DNA of 7,603 bases from Gammaproteobacteria bacterium (GTDB taxonomy: Bacteria > Pseudomonadota > Gammaproteobacteria > PS1 > Pseudothioglobaceae), in NCBI GenBank assembly GCA_024280535.1, contig JAJRPY010000049.1:1-7603 (forward strand), read 5' to 3'. How positions within the stretch are numbered: the stretch's first letter is position 1; the number at the start of each line of letters is the position of its first letter. Under the pieces are notes generated by a model. It did not search any database. It was given only the letters and a program-made list of their open reading frames with translations, and was not told where the DNA came from. A program made the translations under genes and the position numbers. Below are positions 1 through 5,424 of this stretch, piece after piece.

Positions 1-44
1 ATGTGACTGATGTTAAATTTAGTGACTTTGTTTAATTTTTTCAT
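1..44 (-). CDS. possible start of a further downstream gene (partial)
   Basis: An ATG lies inside the end of ispF so that the ispF TGA and this ATG share four bases (ATGA), the usual arrangement for translationally coupled genes. The frame then stays open for 14 codons to the window edge, reading MKKLNKVTKFNISH. In E. coli truD follows ispF, but these few residues do not look like the start of TruD and I cannot name the product. Fourteen open codons can easily occur by chance, and no Shine-Dalgarno sequence is visible upstream, so this is only a candidate. The ATGA junction and the coupled style of this operon are the main support. Confidence 0.4.
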   Translation of the reverse strand, partial: MKKLNKVTKFNISH

Positions 45-514
45 GATTGTGTGACGCTGATAATACATAAAACTTGAATGCCTTCACCCCTGCCAAAAGC
101 GCTAAGCCCTTCGCCTGTTGTGGCAGTAATGCCAATATCAGTAGGGGAGATGCTTAATAAAGTGGCTAGGTTGTTTTTCATATGGTTAATTTTGGGAGAG
201 ATTTTTGGTTGTAAACATTCAATCGAAAAGGCCACGTGTTGTATTTCCCAGCCGTGTAAATCAACTAGGGCTAGTGTGACATATTCGCGACTGTCGGTTA
301 TATGTTGCTGGCACAATTCATCGGCTTTGGCACCGAGTATATTAACGCCGGTGATAGAGGATATGGCGTTGGTTAATGCGTGTAATAATACATCGCCATC
401 GCTATTGGCTCGCAGGCCTTGGTCGGTGTTAAACTTCACACCTGCTAATAATAATGGCTTGTTGTTGTTTTCAAAGGCGTGTGAATCTTGCCCTAGTCCG
501 GTTTTAAATTTCAT
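41..514 (-). CDS. ispF: 2-C-methyl-D-erythritol 2,4-cyclodiphosphate synthase, divergent type
   Basis: IspF converts 4-diphosphocytidyl-methylerythritol 2-phosphate to the 2,4-cyclodiphosphate with release of CMP, the fifth step of the cytosolic MEP isoprenoid pathway. The 157-residue length fits the family. D10 and H12 (motif GQDSHAF) and H45 (SDGDVLLHAL) match the divalent-metal ligands D8, H10 and H42 of the E. coli enzyme, and the C-terminal ATTGEGLSAFGRGEG stretch (131-145) matches the TTTE...GRGEG motif. Several usual residues differ: the histidine equivalent to E. coli H34 is N37, the GDIG...FPDTD loop is replaced by GVNILGAKADELC followed by TDSREY, and the lysine after TTTE is glycine. 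This looks like a distinct IspF subfamily and not a decayed gene, because the frame and metal site are intact. The ATG overlaps the ispD stop by one base (TGATG), with no Shine-Dalgarno sequence, implying coupled translation. Confidence 0.93.
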   Translation of the reverse strand: MKFKTGLGQDSHAFENNNKPLLLAGVKFNTDQGLRANSDGDVLLHALTNAISSITGVNILGAKADELCQQHITDSREYVTLALVDLHGWEIQHVAFSIECLQPKISPKINHMKNNLATLLSISPTDIGITATTGEGLSAFGRGEGIQVLCIISVTQS

Positions 515-1215
515 CAGTGTGAGTGGGTTAAATAAAAGTTTGCCAGAGTCAAATCTTCTGGATTGGTTATTTTAAGATTGCGTTTAGAGGATTCAACCAG
601 TAAAGATTGTAAGCCCCTATATTCCATCGCACTGGCCTCGTCAGTAATGGCAATATTGTCATGACAGGCTGAGCTTAATGCCGTTAATAATGCACCAAAT
701 CGATACATTTGTGGTGTTTGTGCTTGCCATAAATTGCTACGTTCAATAGTGGCAGTGGTTAGGTTTTGATCAGCCTGTTTGATAGTATCAACCACTTTAG
801 TCGCCAATAATCCCCCTACGGGATGATGATTAAGCTGGTTGATGAGTGTTATAACATCAACAGGATTAACACAAGGGCGCGCCGCATCATGCACCAAAAC
901 CCAATCGGATTCTGTTACAAAAGGTTTTAACGCATTTAGAGCATTGATCACAGAGTGATGGCGTTGTTTGCCGCCAGTGGCTAGAGCCAATAGTTTGGCA
1001 TGGTGGGCAAATTGAGATGCTTTAAACCGCGTATCGTGCGCTGCCAAGGCAATAACACAGCCTTTGATTTGATTAATATCAAGCAATGTTTTTAACGTTT
1101 GATCAAGCACGCTCAAACCCGTATCAAGCATTAAATATTGCTTAGGGGTGGTCGCTTGCATACGTGACCCAATGCCACTGGCAGCAACAATAAGATAGCA
1201 TTGATCGGTTGACAT
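514..1215 (-). CDS. ispD: 2-C-methyl-D-erythritol 4-phosphate cytidylyltransferase
   Basis: IspD transfers CMP from CTP to methylerythritol 4-phosphate, the third step of the MEP isoprenoid pathway. The 233-residue protein is of usual length and carries the family signatures in order: the nucleotide-binding loop AASGIGSRM (11-19) with catalytic R18, TPKQYL with K25, GGKQRHHSV (81-89), VHDAARPC (108-115), ATKVVDTIK, IERSNLWQAQTPQ (157-169) with R159, TDEASAMEY (191-199), and NLKIT near the C-terminus with K215. All active-site positions known from E. coli IspD appear to be present. It lies 77 bases after ftsB, and its stop is fused with the ispF start. No clear Shine-Dalgarno sequence precedes the ATG, although a TATAAT box lies about 30 bases upstream. 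Confidence 0.97.
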   Translation of the reverse strand: MSTDQCYLIVAASGIGSRMQATTPKQYLMLDTGLSVLDQTLKTLLDINQIKGCVIALAAHDTRFKASQFAHHAKLLALATGGKQRHHSVINALNALKPFVTESDWVLVHDAARPCVNPVDVITLINQLNHHPVGGLLATKVVDTIKQADQNLTTATIERSNLWQAQTPQMYRFGALLTALSSACHDNIAITDEASAMEYRGLQSLLVESSKRNLKITNPEDLTLANFYLTHSH

Positions 1216-1243
1216 AAGGCGTAATGGTTAGACAGATTGTTTT

Positions 1244-1272
1244 ATTATACCCAAGCAGAAGTGAGCTTAGGC
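1244..1272 (-). promoter_or_regulatory. weak candidate promoter before ispD
   Basis: The ftsB-ispD gap holds a perfect TATAAT (1249 down to 1244), but the sequence 17 bases upstream, GCCTAA, is a poor -35 element. Just upstream a 7-bp stem with one G-T wobble (CCTAAGC at 1271-1265, GCTTGGG at 1256-1250, 8-base loop) could form. It has no following T-run, so it is not a standard terminator. A secondary promoter for ispD-ispF is possible but weakly supported, since TATAAT is common in AT-rich DNA. Confidence 0.3.
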
Positions 1273-1292
1273 GGCACTACAAGGAGATGAGG

Positions 1293-1652
1293 TTAATTTT
1301 GATCAGTATGGTTGAATTGATAGTATTGTTCACCCGATTTAATGAGCCCAAATTTTTGTCTTGCCATGGATTCTAAAATCTCTAATTTTTTATCAGATTT
1401 GGCGGCTAATTCTAGTTGCAGTTGTTGGTTTTCTTGTTCGAGTTGTTTGTTGTTGGCAATGCTTTGTTTGAGTAAGGCTTGCCTGTTGTTAATATCAACA
1501 GGCAAGTTGTTGTTGATAAAATTTTGACGAATTAAACTTGTCAAAATAATAATCAAAACCAAACTAAACCAATATTGATAAAAAAAGCCAAATAAATTAC
1601 TTGGCTTTTTGATTAGTTTGGCGCTTAGGCGTGAAAAAAGGTTGGTACTCAA
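1293..1652 (-). CDS. ftsB: cell division protein FtsB (septum formation initiator)
   Basis: FtsB is a bitopic inner-membrane protein that joins FtsL and FtsQ at the divisome. The 119-residue product has a cytoplasmic basic N-terminus, one membrane helix (about 24-42), a periplasmic coiled coil rich in Q, N, E and L (about 54-92), and the conserved FtsB-type end ESMARQKFGLIKSGEQYY (94-111), comparable to the AR..L...RPGETFY region of E. coli. E. coli FtsB begins just before its membrane helix, so this protein has about 20-25 extra N-terminal residues. There is no ATG or GTG start. The TTG at 1652 is used here, with in-frame CTG or ATT codons just upstream as alternatives and no Shine-Dalgarno sequence. 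Initiation probably depends on ribosomes finishing the preceding gene, whose stop lies 5 bases upstream. Linkage to ispD-ispF agrees with the assignment. Confidence 0.88.
   Translation of the reverse strand: MSTNLFSRLSAKLIKKPSNLFGFFYQYWFSLVLIIILTSLIRQNFINNNLPVDINNRQALLKQSIANNKQLEQENQQLQLELAAKSDKKLEILESMARQKFGLIKSGEQYYQFNHTDQN
1559..1621. repeat. nested inverted repeat inside the 5' part of ftsB
   Basis: Two perfect inverted repeats are nested. The outer arms are 9 bp (ccaaactaa at 1559-1567 and ttagtttgg at 1613-1621). The inner arms are 10 bp (aaaaagccaa at 1582-1591 and ttggcttttt at 1601-1610) around a 9-base loop. In the minus-strand transcript the inner hairpin is followed by a run of U, so it resembles an intrinsic terminator, but it lies within codons 11-32 of ftsB. 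The stem has only three G-C pairs, so its strength is uncertain. It may act as an attenuator or a structure limiting ftsB expression, or may be a by-product of AT-rich coding sequence. Confidence 0.6.
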
Positions 1653-1657
1653 ACTAA

Positions 1658-1897
1658 TCAGCCATCAGCAAGATTAGCACCATCTTTGACATCCTGAGAA
1701 AACATCCAAATTGAGCCGCCGATGATATAAATAGTTGAGACAATGACGCCAAATGCGGCTACGTATTCAGCGGTGCCAGAAATGACACCCGTATAAGAAA
1801 GAAGAATGAGAGCGAGCGGTGCCACAATGCTAACAACCAAAGAACTTAACATTAAGATATTGCCTCTTAAACTACTATTATCAACTGTTGAATGCAT
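1658..1897 (-). CDS. small two-helix membrane protein of unknown function
   Basis: I do not recognise this 79-residue protein. It has a short polar N-terminus, a hydrophobic segment at about 14-34, a small polar turn with a TAEYVAAFG stretch, a second hydrophobic segment at about 45-66 ending in GGSIWMF, and an acidic tail (SQDVKDGANLADG). It is therefore probably an inner-membrane hairpin with both ends on one side. It is likely a real gene: a strong Shine-Dalgarno sequence (AGGAGAGG) sits six bases before the ATG, with an extended -10 promoter upstream, and it leads directly into ftsB with a 5-base gap. Its place at the head of the ftsB operon hints at a membrane or envelope role, but that is only context. 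It has no visible catalytic motif. Confidence 0.8.
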   Translation of the reverse strand: MHSTVDNSSLRGNILMLSSLVVSIVAPLALILLSYTGVISGTAEYVAAFGVIVSTIYIIGGSIWMFSQDVKDGANLADG

Positions 1898-1900
1898 GCG

Positions 1901-1908
1901 CCTCTCCT
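1901..1908 (-). promoter_or_regulatory. strong ribosome binding site of the small membrane protein gene
   Basis: AGGAGAGG on the minus strand complements the 16S rRNA tail well, with AGGAG six bases before the ATG at 1897. It is one of only two good Shine-Dalgarno sequences in the window and fixes the start of the 79-residue protein. It also suggests that ribosomes are loaded here for the coupled ftsB downstream. Confidence 0.75.
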
Positions 1909-1930
1909 AAAGATGTTTAATAAAAATAAT

Positions 1931-1981
1931 ATTATAGCACAAATTTTTTTTATAATTATAGGGTCTATCAAACTAAGTCAA
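1931..1981 (-). promoter_or_regulatory. promoter region of the small membrane protein-ftsB-ispD-ispF operon
   Basis: The 80-base gap after the RDD gene holds two TATAAT boxes. The proximal one (1936-1931) is preceded by TGC, making an extended -10 element (TGCTATAAT) with no good -35; transcription would begin near 1924, giving a leader of about 27 bases. The distal one (1960-1955) has TTGACT at 1981-1976, a good -35 match but with a short 15-base spacer. At least one is probably functional, because the gap separates two gene clusters and is followed by a strong ribosome binding site. No terminator with a clear GC stem is visible after the RDD gene. Confidence 0.6.
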
Positions 1982-2373
1982 TTTTTAATCAATAATGTAT
2001 GGGAAAGTTTGTCGTGCCAGCAGAGATTGTCTTGATTAAATAGCTGGTATAAAAACCCAAATCCAAATAAGATAAAAGAGACAAACCCAAGGCTAAGCCG
2101 AATAAAGCCTTGCCGATAGGTGATATTTTTCCGGTTGTGTTGAATGACTTGAAATCTCCAGGCTTTCATACCAATTGTCTGCCGACCCTTGACCCATGAA
2201 ATAACAAAATACAAGTACATACTGGGTAATGTCACCAGATAGAAAAAAGCATTACCCAAATCGCCAATCAACGCATTCACCACGATGCCAATAGAAAATA
2301 TGAGTGAAAAAACCAAAAAAATATCGTAAAAAATAGCGCCTAATCGACGTAATAAAGTAACATTAGAAGCCAT
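1978..2373 (-). CDS. RDD-family membrane protein
   Basis: This 131-residue integral membrane protein belongs to the RDD family, named for conserved Arg and Asp residues. Visible family features are RRLGAIFYD (9-17, with R10 and D17) at the start of the first helix, the cytoplasmic loop GRQTIGMKAWRFQV (63-76), and a C-terminal CWHDKLSHTLLIK (118-130) with D121. Three hydrophobic segments lie at about 14-36, 42-60 and 93-112. Its biochemical role cannot be assigned from this sequence; some family members have been linked to ion transport. The ATG overlaps the stop of the peptidase gene (TAATG), so the two are probably translated together and may share an envelope-related function, though that is inference. 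Confidence 0.9.
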   Translation of the reverse strand: MASNVTLLRRLGAIFYDIFLVFSLIFSIGIVVNALIGDLGNAFFYLVTLPSMYLYFVISWVKGRQTIGMKAWRFQVIQHNRKNITYRQGFIRLSLGFVSFILFGFGFLYQLFNQDNLCWHDKLSHTLLIKN

Positions 2374-3200
2374 TATTTTGCCCCATCCTTGATTAAAATA
2401 GTAGGGTTAATAACGACCGTATTAAGATAAACGCCAAAATGAAGATGCGGGCCGGTGGCTCTGCCTGTTTGTCCGATGGTGCCGATAATGTCTCCTTGAT
2501 TGATGATTTGCCCAGGCTTAACTAAGCGCTCATTCATGTGAAGGTAAAGGCTGATTAGTCCTTGCCCATGATCGATAAAAACCGTGTTACCATTGAAGAA
2601 AAACTTATCACTAACGATGATTTTTCCACGGGCGACGGCTTGAATAGGGGTGCCAATTTTTCCTGCATAATCTAATCCAGTATGAGGGCGTCGAGCCTGA
2701 TTGTTGTAAAATCGTTTCAGCCCAAAAGTGCTGGTTGTGATGCCAGAAACGGGGCGAATAAAATTAGAATGACTTAATGCTTGGGCTGAAAACGTGCTAC
2801 GTGCTGCGGTTAGTATTGGACGTTCTCGAATAATTCTATCTCTTTGTTTAAGGTTTGGATTGAGGTATTTTTTGTTTTTTCCAGTTAGGGTGATGCGCTG
2901 CTCTTTGTAATGATGAGGCTTAATATTAAATGCAATTTTTTGTTCAGACACACCTTTAACAATTAATTGCTTATCACCTATTTTGGCTAATAGTGGAATG
3001 CCAATCAGGGCTTGCCAATGAGTGTCTTTTTGATGCTGAACATAGACTGGAACATTGCTATAAAAAGCAGTCGGATGTTTATGCTTGGTATAAAAATCAA
3101 CCACGGCAATGCCACCGGGAATGGCAGTATTATTGATGTCAATGTTAGATAATACGGGTAATGACAATAATAACCCTATTAATAGATTAATTTTTTTCAA
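2373..3200 (-). CDS. secreted M23-family zinc metallopeptidase (LytM-like)
   Basis: This is a probable periplasmic peptidoglycan endopeptidase cutting cross-link peptides. The 275-residue protein starts with KK and a hydrophobic stretch (about 4-18), a likely signal peptide. A region of about 120 residues without obvious catalytic motifs follows, probably a beta-rich inhibitory or positioning domain, then the M23 domain (about 145-270). By homology to LytM, the zinc ligands are H173 and D177 (HTGLDYA) and H254, and the catalytic histidines are H221 (LYLHMN) and H252 (GPHLHFG). All are present, so it should be an active enzyme and not a degenerate EnvC/NlpD-type activator. The start is TTG, supported by a well-placed AAGGTGG and by the signal peptide beginning there. 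It overlaps xseA by 14 bases and the RDD gene by one. Confidence 0.93.
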   Translation of the reverse strand: MKKINLLIGLLLSLPVLSNIDINNTAIPGGIAVVDFYTKHKHPTAFYSNVPVYVQHQKDTHWQALIGIPLLAKIGDKQLIVKGVSEQKIAFNIKPHHYKEQRITLTGKNKKYLNPNLKQRDRIIRERPILTAARSTFSAQALSHSNFIRPVSGITTSTFGLKRFYNNQARRPHTGLDYAGKIGTPIQAVARGKIIVSDKFFFNGNTVFIDHGQGLISLYLHMNERLVKPGQIINQGDIIGTIGQTGRATGPHLHFGVYLNTVVINPTILIKDGAK

Positions 3201-4587
3201 TTTTAACCACCTTGGAATGAATGATGCCGTGACTCAGTTGTGTGCGAATTGTTTGATGTTTGCTAATGTTGTTAATAGAGGATAATACTTGATTTTCAGC
3301 ATTTGTGGTAATACTATAGCCTCTTGATAGTGTGCTAAGTGGGGATAATAGATTTAATGTATTGACGTGAATGGCTAGCGCATTTTTATGCTGATTGAGC
3401 CTGTGCATACTGGCGTGGTTGAGTCGATTTTTGAGCGAATTGAGCGAATGAGTCTGTTCGTTGAGGGTCTTGTTAATCTGTTGATAAAGTTGATATGCTG
3501 AATGTTTGTTAAGCTCAATCGAATGACGAATGCGCGCCTTGGGTGAGTGCTGTTTTAAGGTGGCGTATAGTGTGGTTAGCGTTGATTTATAATCGCTGAC
3601 TTGTCTTAGCATGCTGGCATTGAGTTGGTGTGATAAATAATCCAATTGTTGAGAGAGGTGGTTGATGGTTTTATCGGGTGTTTGAATTCTGAGTGTTAGT
3701 AGGTCAAGCTGTGTTTGCTGGCGCTGTTGATGCCGGTGTATATGTTGTTGCAATAAGGCAGATAGTTTTTTTAAATTTGACAACAACTCAAGTCGATCGG
3801 GTGTCGATAGCATAGCAGCAGCACTGGGTGTGGGTGCACGCACATCAGCAACATAATCGGCAATAGTGGTATCGGTTTCATGCCCAATGGCGCTAATAAT
3901 AGGGGTGTTGGTATTAAAAATAACGTGTGCTAAAGACGCTTCATTAAATGCCCATAAGTCCTCTAAAGAACCACCACCACGCGCCAAAATTAGCACATCG
4001 CATCGATTGGCGTGATCGGCCGCTTTAATTGCCTGAGCCAGTTTAAGTGCTGAGCCTTCGCCCTGAACCACAGAATCAAATAATAATATATCGGCAAAGG
4101 GATAGCGCTTATGGAGCACTCTAATAATATCTTGTATAACTGCGCCTGTCGAAGAGGAGATGACGCCGATACTATGGGGCGTTTTGGGCAGGGTTTTTTT
4201 GTGTGCCGAATCAAACAAGCCCTCTTTGGATAATTGATGTTTGAGCTGCTCAAAGGCAAGGTTGAGGTTGCCAGTGCCCATAGGTTCGATGTGCTGAATG
4301 ATGAGTTGAAAATCACCGCGTGCTTCATAGAGGGTGGGGGCAGCACGTACCAAAATTGCCATGCCATTTTCGGGCGTGAATTTAATATTGCGTTGATTTA
4401 AACGAAATAGGGCACAGCGAATTTGCCCGCGATTATCTTTGAGTGAAAAATACCAATGCCCTGAGGCAGGGCGCGATAAATTAGAAACTTCGCCCTGAAG
4501 CCAGCAAGTCGGTATGTTGTTTTCAACGGTTTTATTGCACAGTGACAAAAAACTAGAAACGCTGTAAATTTCAGCCAAATCAAACAT
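3187..4587 (-). CDS. xseA: exodeoxyribonuclease VII large subunit
   Basis: XseA is the catalytic subunit of exonuclease VII, which degrades single-stranded DNA from both ends and takes part in repair; it works with multiple copies of the small subunit XseB, which is not in this window. The 466-residue length is typical. An OB-fold DNA-binding domain occupies about 1-100 (WLQGEVSNLSRPASGHWYFS at 29-48). The catalytic domain contains IGVISSSTGAV (140-150), LARGGGSLEDLWAFNE (201-216), and PIISAIGHETDTTIADYVAD with VRAPTPSAAA following (229-258). A long helical region follows, and the C-terminal end has LSTLSRGYSIT, the usual XseB-interacting tail. The ATG is 3 bases after the Smr gene stop and lacks a Shine-Dalgarno sequence, so coupling is likely. 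The end overlaps the peptidase gene by 14 bases. Confidence 0.97.
   Translation of the reverse strand: MFDLAEIYSVSSFLSLCNKTVENNIPTCWLQGEVSNLSRPASGHWYFSLKDNRGQIRCALFRLNQRNIKFTPENGMAILVRAAPTLYEARGDFQLIIQHIEPMGTGNLNLAFEQLKHQLSKEGLFDSAHKKTLPKTPHSIGVISSSTGAVIQDIIRVLHKRYPFADILLFDSVVQGEGSALKLAQAIKAADHANRCDVLILARGGGSLEDLWAFNEASLAHVIFNTNTPIISAIGHETDTTIADYVADVRAPTPSAAAMLSTPDRLELLSNLKKLSALLQQHIHRHQQRQQTQLDLLTLRIQTPDKTINHLSQQLDYLSHQLNASMLRQVSDYKSTLTTLYATLKQHSPKARIRHSIELNKHSAYQLYQQINKTLNEQTHSLNSLKNRLNHASMHRLNQHKNALAIHVNTLNLLSPLSTLSRGYSITTNAENQVLSSINNISKHQTIRTQLSHGIIHSKVVKIEKN
3207..3213 (-). promoter_or_regulatory. ribosome binding site deciding the TTG start of the M23 peptidase
   Basis: AAGGTGG on the minus strand, inside the end of xseA, matches the AAGGAGG consensus in six of seven bases and lies six bases before the TTG at 3200. 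It supports TTG as the true start, because the signal peptide begins there. Confidence 0.7.
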
Positions 4588-4590
4588 TGT

Positions 4591-5064
4591 TTATGTTTTA
4601 AGCAAGGCAAATACCGCACCAGTGCCACCATCTTTCGTAGGGCAGGAGTGAAACGCCAGCACTTGTGGGTGTTGATGCAAAAAACGCACTACTTGGGTTT
4701 TTAAAATACTCATATTATGATCGGCGTGGTAGCCCTTGCCATGAATAATGCGAATAAATGTTTGGTGTTGGTGCTGGTAGATAAATTGACTCATGGCAGT
4801 ACAAGATTCAATGGTGGTGTAGCCATGTAGATCTAGTGTTGGGGCGTGATTAATCGTGCCGCGTTTCATTTGTTTGATGATTTTGGGCGCAACGCCATTG
4901 GTATGGGCTATTATGTCAGATCCGTTTAAGCGCGCTTCAGTAACGTAGTGATAATCTGTAAATGTAGCGTGATTGAGGCGATTGCCAGATTGTTTATCTT
5001 TATCAATCGTTGTGGTTGCCTCAACACTGGCTCTGAATAGTTGTTTGTCTGCGTCGGTAATCAT
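4591..5064 (-). CDS. Smr-domain protein (SmrA/SmrB-like)
   Basis: Smr domains are found in nucleases. E. coli SmrB cuts mRNA between collided ribosomes, while the role of SmrA is less clear. This 157-residue protein has an N-terminal segment with DADKQLFR (4-11), like the start of the E. coli proteins, and a C-terminal Smr domain (about 76-157) with LDLHGYT (77-83), IRIIHGKGYH (104-113) and GGTGAVFALL (146-155). The DLHG motif is shared with SmrB, whereas the HGKG...NMSILKTQVVRFL part is closer to SmrA as I recall it, so I leave the symbol open. It begins 16 bases after the rpsT terminator and ends 3 bases before xseA, making it the first gene of the xseA-peptidase-RDD operon. Only a weak AGG precedes the ATG. 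Confidence 0.9.
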   Translation of the reverse strand: MITDADKQLFRASVEATTTIDKDKQSGNRLNHATFTDYHYVTEARLNGSDIIAHTNGVAPKIIKQMKRGTINHAPTLDLHGYTTIESCTAMSQFIYQHQHQTFIRIIHGKGYHADHNMSILKTQVVRFLHQHPQVLAFHSCPTKDGGTGAVFALLKT

Positions 5065-5079
5065 AAAAGCCTGTGCATT

Positions 5080-5102
5080 AAAAAACCCTCAAAAGAGGGT
5101 TT
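5080..5102 (-). terminator. intrinsic terminator after rpsT
   Basis: On the minus strand AAACCCTC (5102-5095), a TTTT loop (5094-5091) and GAGGGTTT (5090-5083) form a perfect 8-bp stem whose 3' arm runs into a run of six T (5085-5080). This is a textbook Rho-independent terminator, 26 bases beyond the rpsT stop codon. It leaves only 15 bases before the smr start codon, so the next operon must have a promoter overlapping this element or depend on read-through. Confidence 0.88.
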
Positions 5103-5103
5103 A

Positions 5104-5112
5104 ATGATAGCA
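5104..5112 (-). promoter_or_regulatory. candidate extended -10 promoter for the smr-xseA operon
   Basis: TGCTATCAT on the minus strand is an extended -10 element (TGn plus a five-of-six match to TATAAT), just upstream of the rpsT terminator stem. It resembles the TGCTATAAT before the small membrane protein gene. No good -35 is seen (ATAAAT at 17 bases). If used, transcripts would begin at or within the terminator stem and partly remove it from the nascent RNA. Confidence 0.35.
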
Positions 5113-5128
5113 ATATTAACCAAAGGAT

Positions 5129-5389
5129 TTATAGTGCTTTAATTTGTGCATTGAGTCTGGATTTTTTTCTGGAGGCTTGATTTTTGTGCATTAAGCCTTT
5201 GCTGACTGCTTGGTCGATTATTTTTTGCATGATGCCGTAGCCGTCTTGTGCTTCTTTTTTGTTGCCAGCTTCTAATGCATAAGTAACTTTCTTGATGAAA
5301 GTGCGAACTTTGGCACGAATTTGTGAATTATGCTTGTTGCGTTTGATTGATTGTCTTGCGCGTTTTTTGGAACCTGCTGAATTAGCCAT
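5129..5389 (-). CDS. rpsT: 30S ribosomal protein S20
   Basis: S20 binds 16S rRNA early in assembly of the small ribosomal subunit. The 86-residue length matches the family. The protein is highly basic, opens with MANSAGSKKRARQS, and continues with RNKHNSQIRAKVRTFIKKV (17-35) and an end rich in lysine and alanine (NQASRKKSRLNAQIKAL), as expected for a three-helix S20. It has its own promoter and terminator, so it is a single-gene unit. The start is ATG, unlike the UUG start that takes part in S20 autoregulation in E. coli, and no Shine-Dalgarno sequence is apparent in the AT-rich leader. Confidence 0.98.
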   Translation of the reverse strand: MANSAGSKKRARQSIKRNKHNSQIRAKVRTFIKKVTYALEAGNKKEAQDGYGIMQKIIDQAVSKGLMHKNQASRKKSRLNAQIKAL

Positions 5390-5424
5390 CTTTGATTTAT
5401 GAGAGTTAAATTAATAAAGGCATT

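Noticed and set aside
78..575. A 165-codon plus-strand open frame opposite ispF and the end of ispD
   Set aside because: It is antisense to two clearly recognised genes, its translation has no familiar domain, and no promoter or ribosome binding site supports it.
1342..1527. A 61-codon plus-strand open frame with many cysteines and serines
   Set aside because: It is the reverse of the Q- and N-rich coiled-coil codons of ftsB, which explains the repetitive Cys/Ser composition.
1926..1960. Short AT palindromes (ataatattat, tataattata) as operator sites
   Set aside because: They coincide with the -10 boxes and their surroundings and are expected by chance in such AT-rich DNA.
3990..4631. Minus-strand open frames of 125 and 77 codons within xseA and the smr end
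   Set aside because: They are alternative frames of the strongly conserved XseA coding sequence and show no recognisable domain.
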